A stretch of DNA of 9,531 bases from Thermodesulfobacterium sp. (lineage in GTDB: Bacteria > Desulfobacterota > Thermodesulfobacteria > Thermodesulfobacteriales > Thermodesulfobacteriaceae), in contig JAGGXL010000078.1 of the NCBI GenBank assembly GCA_021163085.1, forward strand, positions 1-9,531. Direction: 5' to 3'. The translations under genes were made by a program, and so were the position numbers. Below the pieces are notes generated by a model that saw only the letters and a list, made by a program, of their open reading frames with translations, did not search any database and had not been told where the DNA came from. Below, one piece after another: positions 1 to 6,993 of this stretch. The first letter of the stretch is position 1, and each line of letters starts with the position of its first letter.

Positions 1-1
1 A

Positions 2-238
2 AGTTTAGTGCTTAATTGCGGTTATGGAAAAGGATTTTCGGTAAAAGAAGTAGTTTCTACAGTAAAAAAGGTAACAGGAATTGATTTTAAAGTGGTAGAA
101 ACAGAAAGACGAGCCGGAGACCCTCCTGTTCTTGTTGCCGATAATAGTAAAATCAAAAAGATATTAAAATGGAAACCCAAATATGATTCATTAGAAACCA
201 TTATAAAAGACGCCTGGCATTGGGAACTAAAACAATAA
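2..238 (+). CDS. galE: UDP-glucose 4-epimerase, C-terminal fragment (5' end outside window)
   Basis: This is the last 78 codons of an NAD-dependent sugar epimerase of the extended short-chain dehydrogenase family, which interconverts UDP-glucose and UDP-galactose in the cytoplasm for cell-surface sugars. The frame is open from the window's first bases, so the gene starts upstream. The visible part has the family's C-terminal landmarks: NCGYGKGFSV, then RRAGDP (the Arg and Asp of this motif contact UDP in known GalE structures), VADNSKIKK, and a closing LKWKPKYDSLETIIKDAW helix. The catalytic Tyr-x3-Lys and the NAD-binding glycines lie outside the window. A GTG at 8 is an internal codon, not a start. 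A related UDP-sugar epimerase with another substrate cannot be excluded. It is 118 bases from fhs and unrelated in function, so it probably belongs to a separate upstream unit. Confidence 0.88.
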   Translation, partial: SLVLNCGYGKGFSVKEVVSTVKKVTGIDFKVVETERRAGDPPVLVADNSKIKKILKWKPKYDSLETIIKDAWHWELKQ

Positions 239-240
239 AC

Positions 241-269
241 TTTTCAAACTATTTAAATTAGTTTACAAT
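241..269 (+). promoter_or_regulatory. Candidate sigma-70-type promoter for the Wood-Ljungdahl operon
   Basis: A TTTTCA (241-246; 4 of 6 matches to TTGACA) is separated by exactly 17 bases from TACAAT (264-269; 5 of 6 matches to TATAAT), just after the galE stop. Transcription would start near 276 and leave a leader of about 80 bases before fhs. This is the best pair I found in the gap, but the DNA is so AT-rich that such matches are expected by chance. Confidence 0.3.
246..264. repeat. Imperfect 19-base palindrome, possible operator
   Basis: AAACTA (246-251) and its exact reverse complement TAGTTT (259-264) flank TTTAAAT. The arms fill the spacer of the candidate promoter and touch both hexamers, which would suit a dimeric repressor. 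The stem has a single G-C pair and is not followed by a T-run, so it is a poor terminator. It does not resemble a regulator site I recognise. Confidence 0.3.
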
Positions 270-356
270 AAAAATTCTAAAGAAAAATTCCAAATTAAAG
301 ATTTTTTGAGATGAATTGATGTTAAAGAATTTTAAAAGGTTGGAGGAAAAGAAATA

Positions 357-2120
357 ATGAGACTTAATCCCTTAAAAATGAAAGATTGGGAAATAGCTTA
401 CGAAGCTGAGAAAAATATGAAAACTGTATATCAGTTAGGGGAAGAATTGGGGTTGAGAGAAGAAGAACTTCTACCCTATGGACATTATATAGCTAAAATT
501 GATTATCAAAGGGTTTTGGGGAGATTAAAAGATAAGCCCAATGGGAAATACATAGATATTACTGCTATTACTCCAACACCCTTGGGAGAAGGAAAAACAA
601 CAACATTAATAGGTTTAGTTCAAGGGCTTGGGAAAAGAGGGAAAAAGGTAATAGGAACTATGAGGCAGCCTTCAAGTGGACCAATTTTCAATATTAAAGG
701 AGGGGCTGCTGGAGGAGGCCTTTCTCAAGTTATTCCGCTGGATAAATATTCCTTGGGTCTTACAGGAGATATTAATGCAGTAATGAATGCTCACAATCTT
801 GCTATGGTTGCCCTTACAGCAAGAATGCAACACGAAGCAAATTATAGTAATGAGATTCTGGCTAAAAAAGGATTGAAAAGGTTGAATATAGATCCTAAAA
901 GGGTTGAAATGGGATGGGTTATAGATTTTTGTGCCCAGGCATTGAGACACATAGTTATAGGTCTTGGTGGTAAAATGGATGGATATCCTATGGAAAGCAA
1001 ATTTTATATTTCTGGTGCTTCTGAAATAATGGCAATATTAGCGATCGCAAAAAATTTAAAAGATTTAAGAGAAAGGATAGGGAAAATAGTTGTTGCTTTT
1101 GACAGATACGGCAATCCTATAACTACAGAAGATTTAGAAGTAGCAGGAGCTATGACAGCTCTCCTTATTGATACACTTAATCCCAATCTTGTGCAAACAA
1201 TCGAGGGGCAACCTGTTTTGGTTCATACAGGCCCCTTTGGTAACATTGCTTTAGGACAATCATCCGTTATTGCTGACTATATTGCTTTAAAACTTGGAGA
1301 GTATATAATTACTGAATCTGGATTTGCTGCAGATATAGGTTTCGAAAAATTTTGGAATGTAAAATGCAGAATTTCTGGTCTTGTTCCAGATACAGTAGTA
1401 ATAGTTGCTACTATAAGAGCTCTTAAATGCCACGGTGGAGCTCCTGTCCCCAAACCAGGGAGTTCTATACCAAAAGAATATTTTGAAGAAAATATGGAAT
1501 GGCTTGAAAAAGGATGTGAGAACCTTCTTCACTGTATAAATATTGTTAGAAAAAGTGGAATAAATCCTGTAGTGTGTATTAACAAGTTCTATACTGATAC
1601 TAAAAAGGAACTCGATTATGTAAAAAGATTTTGTGAAGATTTAGGGGTAAGGGTGTCTTTTTCTGAACACTGGCTAAAAGGAGGAGAAGGTGCTTTAGAG
1701 CTTGCAGATACAGTTATAGATGCAGCCAAGGAAACTTCTCAAATTAAATTTCTTTATGAACTTGATGAGCCTGTAAAAAAAAGAATTGAAAAAATAGCAA
1801 AAGAAATTTATAGAGCAGAGGGAGTAATATATAGTTTTGAAGCAGAAGAAAAAATTAAGTTGATAGAAAGAGATGAGGAATTAAAAAGAATGCCTATTTG
1901 TATGGCAAAAACCCATCTCTCCCTTTCTGATGACCCCGGTAAAAAAGGAGTTCCTAAGGGATGGCAACTAAGAATAAGAGACATTCTTATATACAGGGGA
2001 TCAGGTTTTATAGTACCTGTGGCTGGAGAAATAAAACTTATGCCTGGGACGGGTTCAGATCCAGCTTACAGGAGAATTGATGTAGATTTAAATACAGGAA
2101 AAGTAAAAGGTCTTTTCTAA
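357..2120 (+). CDS. fhs: Formate-tetrahydrofolate ligase (formyl-THF synthetase), long form
   Basis: It joins formate to tetrahydrofolate using ATP to give 10-formyl-THF, the entry step of the methyl branch. The P-loop TPTPLGEGKTTT lies around residues 72-83. The family signature around Arg103 (MRQPSSGPIFNIKGGAAGGG, 102-121) and the LTGDINAVMNAHNL segment (135-148) are present, and the protein ends in PGTGSDPAYRRIDVD and KVKGLF. At 587 aa it is about 30 residues longer than the classic clostridial enzyme (about 555-560). The long form, with its N-terminal YGHYIAKIDY region, is one I associate from memory with Desulfobacterota and relatives. The ATG at 357 has GGAGG (342-346) ten bases upstream. 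It is the first gene of the operon and lies 15 bases before folD, the next enzyme in the pathway. Identification is secure; the taxonomic hint is weaker. Confidence 0.97.
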   Translation: MRLNPLKMKDWEIAYEAEKNMKTVYQLGEELGLREEELLPYGHYIAKIDYQRVLGRLKDKPNGKYIDITAITPTPLGEGKTTTLIGLVQGLGKRGKKVIGTMRQPSSGPIFNIKGGAAGGGLSQVIPLDKYSLGLTGDINAVMNAHNLAMVALTARMQHEANYSNEILAKKGLKRLNIDPKRVEMGWVIDFCAQALRHIVIGLGGKMDGYPMESKFYISGASEIMAILAIAKNLKDLRERIGKIVVAFDRYGNPITTEDLEVAGAMTALLIDTLNPNLVQTIEGQPVLVHTGPFGNIALGQSSVIADYIALKLGEYIITESGFAADIGFEKFWNVKCRISGLVPDTVVIVATIRALKCHGGAPVPKPGSSIPKEYFEENMEWLEKGCENLLHCINIVRKSGINPVVCINKFYTDTKKELDYVKRFCEDLGVRVSFSEHWLKGGEGALELADTVIDAAKETSQIKFLYELDEPVKKRIEKIAKEIYRAEGVIYSFEAEEKIKLIERDEELKRMPICMAKTHLSLSDDPGKKGVPKGWQLRIRDILIYRGSGFIVPVAGEIKLMPGTGSDPAYRRIDVDLNTGKVKGLF

Positions 2121-2135
2121 TAAGGAGGAAGTAAA

Positions 2136-3038
2136 ATGGCAGCAAAAATTATAGATGGAAAAGCAATTGCGCAGGAGATAAGAGAAAAGATTAAGAAAGA
2201 AGTTGAAGAATTGAGAGAAAAATACGACATTATTCCAGGACTTGTTACTATTTTAGTAGGAGAAGATCCGGCTTCAATTTCTTATGTTAAAGGAAAACAA
2301 AAAACGGCTCAAACACTTGGATTTTACTCTGTGGAAGAAAGACTTCCTGAAAATACTTCAGAAGATGAGCTAATAAAACTTATTGATAAATATAATAAAG
2401 ATTTGAAAATTCACGGGATACTGGTTCAGCTTCCTTTACCAAAATCTATAAACGAAAGAAGAATAATAAATGCCATAGATCCCAGAAAGGATGTAGATGG
2501 ATTTCATCCAGTCAATGTAGGAAAAATGGTTATAGGAGAGCCTTGCTTTTTACCATGCACACCTCATGGTATTTTGGTGATTTTGAAAAAAATTGGATGT
2601 CAGGTTGAAGGAGTAGAGGTTGTTGTTGTGGGGAGAAGTAATATTGTGGGGAAACCCATAGCCAATCTTCTTATACAGAAAAGAAAGCCTGTGGGTAATG
2701 CAACTGTAACAATTTGCCATACAAGAACAAGAGATTTAGCTTTTCATACAAAAAGAGCAGATATTTTGATTGTAGCTGTAGGGAAGCCCAAGTTTATTAC
2801 TGCTGATATGGTAAAAGAAGGAGCAGTGGTAATTGATGTGGGTGTAAATAGAATTGGAACTACACCTGAAGGAAAGGCTATTCTTTGTGGAGATGTAGAT
2901 TTTGAAAATGTTAAAGAAAAGGCAAAAGCTATTACTCCTGTTCCAGGTGGAGTCGGCCCTATGACCATTACCATGCTTATGAAAAATACTCTTGAAGCAG
3001 CAAAAATGTGGAACGGTCTTCCGAATGAAGTAGGATAG
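2136..3038 (+). CDS. folD: Bifunctional methylene-THF dehydrogenase / methenyl-THF cyclohydrolase
   Basis: FolD converts 10-formyl-THF to 5,10-methenyl-THF and then reduces it with NAD(P)H to 5,10-methylene-THF, the second and third methyl-branch steps. Visible features are the catalytic Tyr50-x3-Lys54 in SISYVKGKQKTA, the folate-site motif VQLPLP (97-102), Asp121 in KDVDGFHP, the Rossmann dinucleotide loop VVGRSNIVGKP (164-174), and the C-terminal signature TPVPGGVGPMT (267-277). The 300 aa length is slightly above the usual ~285, because of a small insert around 181-195 (QKRKPVGNATVT). From memory a similar insert occurs in Desulfobacterota-type FolD. AAGGAGG at 2122-2128 sits seven bases before the ATG. 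Whether NADH or NADPH is used cannot be told from the sequence by eye. Confidence 0.97.
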   Translation: MAAKIIDGKAIAQEIREKIKKEVEELREKYDIIPGLVTILVGEDPASISYVKGKQKTAQTLGFYSVEERLPENTSEDELIKLIDKYNKDLKIHGILVQLPLPKSINERRIINAIDPRKDVDGFHPVNVGKMVIGEPCFLPCTPHGILVILKKIGCQVEGVEVVVVGRSNIVGKPIANLLIQKRKPVGNATVTICHTRTRDLAFHTKRADILIVAVGKPKFITADMVKEGAVVIDVGVNRIGTTPEGKAILCGDVDFENVKEKAKAITPVPGGVGPMTITMLMKNTLEAAKMWNGLPNEVG

Positions 3039-3069
3039 AGGGTGTATTTTTCAAAAAGAAGGAGGAAAA

Positions 3070-5370
3070 ATGTCAAATAAAAATTCAACAGAAGAATTAA
3101 AAGAAATATTTTTGAATTTAAAAACAGGTATAAAGGCTCTTAAATCAGGTATGGATGCATTAGAAAAAGGGCTGAGCAAGTTAGAAAAAGATATTCTTAA
3201 CATAAACAGAGAAACACTTGAAAAACTTCAGAAATTAATTTCTGAGAAATTTGAAGTTTTGAATTTTGTTGAGGAAAAAGAAGAAAATGTGGAGATAAAA
3301 ATAGAGAAAATAGAAATTGAACCGGAAAAAGAAGAAACATTAGAAGTTTCTAAACCAGCTGAGATAGAACCTGTAAAAGAGGTAAAATTTGGTTTTCACA
3401 ATAAAACTCTGGAGAAAATTTATGAGAAATTACATAAAGAAGCTCCTGATGTATATACGGTTTTAAAAAGAGCTGAAAAGACAAGAGTTGATGAGGTAGA
3501 TAAAGGAGGGGTAATTTGCAGAATTTGTAATATGGGTCCTTGCAAAGTTGTCGAGGGATTAGAAGAATTAAGAGGCATTTGTGGAGCAGATGCAAGTTTA
3601 GTTTCTGCGAGAAATTTTGCAAGATTAGTCGCAGCAGGAGTTTCAGCACAAGCAGATTACGCAAAATCTATAGTAGAAACTATAAATAATATTGTTAAAG
3701 GAGATTTACCGTTTAAATTTAAAGACAAAAGAAAGTTAAAGATGTTTGCTTATACCTTAGGGATTGATCTGGAAAAAACAGAGGAGGAAATACTTAATGA
3801 GGTTATAGAAAAAGTTAATAAAATTTTTTCTCAACAAAAAGTGGAACCAATTTTGACTTACAGAGCTCCTAAGACTTTGATTGAAAAGTGGAGAAAATAT
3901 GAGATTATGCCAAAAGGTATAGAGGAAGAGATCGTAGAGCTCATTTACAGAACATCCTTAGGGGTTGATCAATATTATAAGAATATTTTGTTTGCATCTT
4001 TAAGGTGTGCCCTTGCTGATGGCTGGGTTGCTTCAATGATAGCTACAGAATTGCAGGATATTCTTTTAGGTACCCCTCAGCCAGTTAGAACACGAGTTAA
4101 CATAGGTAAAGAGATTATTCGCGAAGATATGGTAAATGTTGTAATATGTGATAAGGATCCTCTGGTTACTGAGGCTTTGATACAGGCTTTCAAGGATTCA
4201 GAGATTATCAAACTGGCTAAAGGGACAGGTGCAAAAGGTGTTAATCTCGTTGGGTTAGGTTGTGCAGGGAATGAAATTTTAATGAGAAAGGGATTCCCAG
4301 TTGCTGGTTCATTTGCTTATCAAGAAGCAGTTGTTGCTACAGGAGCGGTGGAAGCAATAGTAGGAGAGCTTATACCAAATGTGGTGCAAGTAGTAAATAA
4401 TTTTCATACAGCAGTTATTACCACAAATCCAATTTCCCAAATGGAGGGTGCTATTTGTGTTGAATTTAACAAAAAATATCCTTTAAAGAGCGCAAAGGAA
4501 ATTTTGAAGATTGCTGTTTCAAGGTATTCTAAAAGAGATTCAACAAAAATTTATATTCCTGATGAAGCAGTTGAAGCAATTTCAGGATTTGGTGCAGAGG
4601 CTCTTATGTATGCTATGGGAGGAAGATTTAGAGCAGGATTAAACATTTTAAATGAGAATATAGGTAATGGAAAAATTTTAGGTATAGCATTAATTTCAGG
4701 TTGCGATCAGTTTGAAACAAATGAAAATATTCAAGTAGAGCTGGCAAAGGAGCTGATAAGTAATAATATACTTGTTTTCGCTACAGGTTGTTCTGCAATT
4801 AAACTTGGCATGGCAGGACTTTTGCTTCCAGAGGCGTCTCAACTTGCTGGTGAAGGGTTAAAAGAAGTCCTTGAAGCTGTAGGATGCCCACCTGTGTTGA
4901 ATATGGGTTCCTGTATATCTAACTCAAGGTTTTTTACAGTTCTAACAGAAATGATTAATACCGGTGGTTTGGGTAAAGACATAAGCGAGCTTCCTGTTAT
5001 AATATGTTTTCCTCAATGGGTGAATGAAAAAGCTTTATCTACGATAATGTGTTTTGTTTCAAGCGGATTACAGGTTGTTTTTAATCCCGGGGATTTAATT
5101 GCGGAAAACAAAAAAGTAAAAAGATTTCTTTTTGAAGAAGTAGAAAAGTATTTCGGAGGGTCTATTAGATTTGCAAAAACAGCGAATGACTTCTCAAAAA
5201 TTGTAATAGACAGAATTAAACAAAAAAGAAAAAAACTTGGCATTGAACAACCAAAACCAAGGATTTTTTATGATATGGCTATGAGAAGAACCCTTGATGA
5301 AAAAAGATATATTCCTTCTATTCATAAATGCGGATTTTTTAGAATTTTAGAAACTCGTTTAATTAATTAA
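3070..5370 (+). CDS. cooS: Divergent CooS-family carbon monoxide dehydrogenase-like protein with altered active-site ligands and an N-terminal coiled coil
   Basis: A 766 aa homologue of the Ni-Fe CODH catalytic subunit, which normally interconverts CO and CO2 and feeds CO to acetyl-CoA synthase. Parts in order: a glycine-spaced coiled coil (about 10-43), a Glu/Lys-rich linker (about 66-105), the CooS core (about 108-725), and a basic tail of about 41 residues beyond the usual end. Conserved core blocks include FKDKRKL, LRCALAD (311-317), GCAGNEILMR, ATGC and NMGSC. B-cluster cysteines C150, C153, C158 and C171 are present. By alignment to recalled Carboxydothermus CODH-II, C398, C545, C574 and C615 match C-cluster C295, C446, C476 and C526, and K654 matches K563. 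Missing are the D-cluster cysteines (no Cys before 150), His261 (Lys362 here; no His from 123 to 445) and Cys333 (no Cys from 399 to 462). The frame is intact, so it is not a pseudogene. Normal CO oxidation looks unlikely; a structural, electron-transfer or changed catalytic role is inferred. GGAGG (3061-3065) precedes the ATG by only four bases. Confidence 0.9.
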   Translation: MSNKNSTEELKEIFLNLKTGIKALKSGMDALEKGLSKLEKDILNINRETLEKLQKLISEKFEVLNFVEEKEENVEIKIEKIEIEPEKEETLEVSKPAEIEPVKEVKFGFHNKTLEKIYEKLHKEAPDVYTVLKRAEKTRVDEVDKGGVICRICNMGPCKVVEGLEELRGICGADASLVSARNFARLVAAGVSAQADYAKSIVETINNIVKGDLPFKFKDKRKLKMFAYTLGIDLEKTEEEILNEVIEKVNKIFSQQKVEPILTYRAPKTLIEKWRKYEIMPKGIEEEIVELIYRTSLGVDQYYKNILFASLRCALADGWVASMIATELQDILLGTPQPVRTRVNIGKEIIREDMVNVVICDKDPLVTEALIQAFKDSEIIKLAKGTGAKGVNLVGLGCAGNEILMRKGFPVAGSFAYQEAVVATGAVEAIVGELIPNVVQVVNNFHTAVITTNPISQMEGAICVEFNKKYPLKSAKEILKIAVSRYSKRDSTKIYIPDEAVEAISGFGAEALMYAMGGRFRAGLNILNENIGNGKILGIALISGCDQFETNENIQVELAKELISNNILVFATGCSAIKLGMAGLLLPEASQLAGEGLKEVLEAVGCPPVLNMGSCISNSRFFTVLTEMINTGGLGKDISELPVIICFPQWVNEKALSTIMCFVSSGLQVVFNPGDLIAENKKVKRFLFEEVEKYFGGSIRFAKTANDFSKIVIDRIKQKRKKLGIEQPKPRIFYDMAMRRTLDEKRYIPSIHKCGFFRILETRLIN
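3097..3198 (+). other. Gly-heptad coiled-coil module at the N-terminus of the CODH-like protein
   Basis: Residues 10-43 show an unbroken 4-3 hydrophobic pattern: L10, F14, L17, I21, L24, M28, L31, L35, L38, I42. Glycines at 20, 27 and 34 repeat every seven residues (GIKALKS, GMDALEK, GLSKLEK). The same pattern occurs in AcsD residues 11-43. It is absent from the CooS proteins I can recall. It is probably a docking or oligomerisation helix on a flexible charged linker. Confidence 0.75.
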
Positions 5371-5383
5371 GGAGAAAAATTGC

Positions 5384-6052
5384 ATGATAGTAGTTAAAAG
5401 AAAACCATTAGAAGAAATTTTGAGCTACATAGAAGGACATGATAAAATTCTTTTGCTGGGGTGTCAAGAATGTCCTTACGGTTGTGCAACAGCTGGTGAA
5501 GATGAAGTGAAAAAGCTTGTTGAAGAGATAAAAAACAAAATGAAAAATCTGGGGAAATTTATAGAAATTTCAGAAAAGACATTGATTAGACTGTGTGAGC
5601 TTCAGTATGTGAAAGGTATAAATGATTTTAAAAATGAGTTTGAGGCAGTAGTAACATTAAGTTGTGGGGTAGGGATCAATTTGATAGCAGATGTCTATCC
5701 TGAAATAGAAGTATATCCGGGAGTGAATACTTTATTTATGGGTGCAAAGTTAAGGAAAGGTATTTATGTTGAAAAGTGCAGGGCTTGTGGAGATTGTATA
5801 GTGGGTTATACTGCTGGACTTTGTCCAATAACAAGATGCCCTAAAAATATGCTTAATGGACCATGTGGTGGGTCTAAAAATGGAGTATGTGAAGTGAGAA
5901 AAGGATTGCCTTGTGTGTGGGATCAAATTATAAGAAGGCTTAAGAAAAGAGGAAAGCTTGAAAAATTAATGGAAATATGGGAAGCAAAAGATTGGAGAAG
6001 TTTTTATGGTGAAGGAATAAGAGAATTGAGAGAGGTTGAGAGTTGGAAATAA
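5384..6052 (+). CDS. metV: MetV, cysteine-rich partner of methylene-THF reductase
   Basis: A 222 aa protein with the methylene-THF reductase C-terminal (zinc/iron-sulfur type) domain. In acetogens such as Moorella and Acetobacterium, MetV pairs with MetF and is thought to pass electrons to its flavin. Thirteen cysteines are visible. They include C27, C30 and C34 (GCQECPYGC), C94, then C132, C135, C138, C147, C152, C161, C169 and C177 in the blocks CRACGDC, GLCPITRC and LNGPCGGSKNGVCEV, which are the domain hallmark. The number of cysteines suggests at least one and probably two metal clusters, but I cannot assign ligands. There is no signal peptide or membrane segment. AAGGAG (5369-5374) overlaps the stop of the preceding gene, and the 3' end overlaps metF by 10 bases, fitting a 1:1 complex. 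No RnfC2 or HdrA partner gene is in the window, so the electron donor is unknown. Confidence 0.9.
   Translation: MIVVKRKPLEEILSYIEGHDKILLLGCQECPYGCATAGEDEVKKLVEEIKNKMKNLGKFIEISEKTLIRLCELQYVKGINDFKNEFEAVVTLSCGVGINLIADVYPEIEVYPGVNTLFMGAKLRKGIYVEKCRACGDCIVGYTAGLCPITRCPKNMLNGPCGGSKNGVCEVRKGLPCVWDQIIRRLKKRGKLEKLMEIWEAKDWRSFYGEGIRELREVESWK
6028..6045 (+). promoter_or_regulatory. Ribosome binding site and TTG start of metF inside metV
   Basis: GAGAGAGGT (6028-6036) sits six bases before TTG at 6043. An in-frame TGA at 6037-6039 rules out any earlier start, and the next possible start, TTG 6070, would cut into the conserved N-terminus (QFAVTAEIDPP). The metV stop is at 6050-6052, so terminating ribosomes could restart directly (translational coupling). 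Confidence 0.7.
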
Positions 6053-6954
6053 AAACCAATCTTCAAAAAGTTTTGGAATCAGGTCAATTTGCAGTGACAG
6101 CAGAAATCGATCCTCCTAAAAATGCAGACCTTGAGTTGATAAAAGAAAAAATAAAGTGGTTGAAAGGCTATGTGGATGCGGTTAATATTACAGATTCTCC
6201 AAGAGCTACGGTTAAAATGTCAAGCCTTGCAGGAGCAGTTATTTTACAGAAAGAAAATATTGAACCTGTAATGCATATTACTTGCAGAGACAGAAATAGA
6301 ATAGCCATTCAATCTGAATTGCTGGGAGCTTCAGCTTTGGGAGTTAAAAATATTTTATGTCTAACAGGGGATTATGTAAGTTTGGGAGATCATCCGCAAG
6401 CAAAGCCTGTTTTTGATTTAGATTCAATCCAACTAATTAGCTTAGCAAAGAATCTTTCTGAAGGCAAATTTTTTAATAAAAAAGAAATTAAAGGGAAACA
6501 TCCCTATTTTTTTATAGGAGCAGTGGAAAATCCTTTTGCTGATCCATTAGAGTTTAGGCCAATAAGATTGGCAAAAAAAATAAAGGCTGGAGCAAAATTT
6601 ATCCAGACTCAAATAGTTTACAATGTAGAGAGATTTGAAAAGTTTATAAAGTTGTGTGAAGATTTAGGTATATTAGAAAAAGTTTATATACTTGCTGGTA
6701 TTGCTCCGCCTAAATCTTTAAAAATGCTTAAGTATATGAAGGAAAACAAAGTCCCTGGAATAGAGGTTCCAGACGAGCTGATAAAGAGAATGGAATCAGC
6801 AAAAGATGAAAAAGAAGAAGGGATTAATATTGCGGTAGAAATCATAGAAAGAATTAGAGAAAATCCTGGTGTTAGCGGGGTCCATATTATGGCAATTAGA
6901 TGGGAATTTATTGTCCCTGAAATTGTAAAAAGGGCAAAACTTTATCCCAGATAA
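6043..6954 (+). CDS. metF: 5,10-Methylenetetrahydrofolate reductase, catalytic flavoprotein
   Basis: MetF reduces methylene-THF to 5-methyl-THF, the last folate step before the methyl group passes to the corrinoid protein. The 303 aa length is normal for the bacterial (beta/alpha)8-barrel enzyme. Visible residues are Glu21 in TAEIDPP (matching catalytic Glu28 of E. coli MetF), the HITCRDRN block (78-85), Asp110 in CLTGD (matching the flavin-tuning Asp120), and the strand KFIQTQIVY (185-193) with the substrate-binding Gln. These matches are by eye. It follows metV with a 10-base overlap and a TTG start, so the two are probably made together as MetVF. In that arrangement electrons are thought to reach MetF through MetV, so direct NAD(P)H use should not be assumed. 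Methionine synthesis is another possible use of the product, but the neighbours point to the acetyl-CoA pathway. Confidence 0.94.
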   Translation: MEIKTNLQKVLESGQFAVTAEIDPPKNADLELIKEKIKWLKGYVDAVNITDSPRATVKMSSLAGAVILQKENIEPVMHITCRDRNRIAIQSELLGASALGVKNILCLTGDYVSLGDHPQAKPVFDLDSIQLISLAKNLSEGKFFNKKEIKGKHPYFFIGAVENPFADPLEFRPIRLAKKIKAGAKFIQTQIVYNVERFEKFIKLCEDLGILEKVYILAGIAPPKSLKMLKYMKENKVPGIEVPDELIKRMESAKDEKEEGINIAVEIIERIRENPGVSGVHIMAIRWEFIVPEIVKRAKLYPR

Positions 6955-6974
6955 AAAATTGTTGAGCAATTTTT
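6954..6974 (+). terminator. AT-rich hairpin between metF and acsD, possible weak terminator or processing site
   Basis: AAAAATTG (6954-6961) pairs perfectly with CAATTTTT (6967-6974) around the loop TTGAG, an 8-bp stem beginning on the last base of the metF stop codon. There is only one G-C pair, and the T-run is part of the stem, followed by ATAATTT. This is too weak to end transcription reliably. Partial attenuation, mRNA processing or chance are all possible. It lies in the longest gap inside the operon (39 bases). Confidence 0.3.
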
Positions 6975-6993
6975 ATAATTTCTGGAGGATAAA

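Noticed and set aside
239..310. Rho-independent terminator for galE, using the T-run at 302-307 or the palindrome at 246-264
   Set aside because: The T-run has no stem in front of it, and the palindrome has one G-C pair and no T-run after it. I cannot support a terminator.
278..328. TAAAGA occurring three times (278-283, 296-301, 323-328) before fhs
   Set aside because: The copies are six bases long, unevenly spaced (18 and 27 bases apart), and made almost only of A and T. There is no good reason to call them operator repeats.
672..950. Open frames on the minus strand (for example 672-950, 1287-1532, 2744-3088, 3350-3664, 8179-8394)
   Set aside because: They lie opposite well-conserved genes, have no ribosome binding sites of note, and give low-complexity translations rich in Phe, Ser and Ile, typical of the complement of AT-rich coding DNA.
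3070..5370. CODH-like gene read as a pseudogene or a sequencing artefact
   Set aside because: One frame of 766 codons has conserved blocks from end to end and its own ribosome binding site. The lost ligands are substitutions or small in-frame gaps, and several independent sites change together.
3070..5370. CODH-like gene as a hybrid-cluster protein (Hcp) rather than CooS
   Set aside because: The C-x2-C-x4-C-x12-C motif followed by AAG, the LRCALAD block, GNEILMR, and the spacing of ATGC and NMGSC all match CooS, and the operon context agrees. Hcp would need a different set of His, Glu and Cys ligands that I do not see.
6974..6979. Perfect TATAAT between metF and acsD, suggesting an internal promoter
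   Set aside because: No -35-like hexamer lies 16-18 bases upstream, and the start would fall inside the acsD ribosome binding site. In DNA this AT-rich the hexamer is expected by chance.
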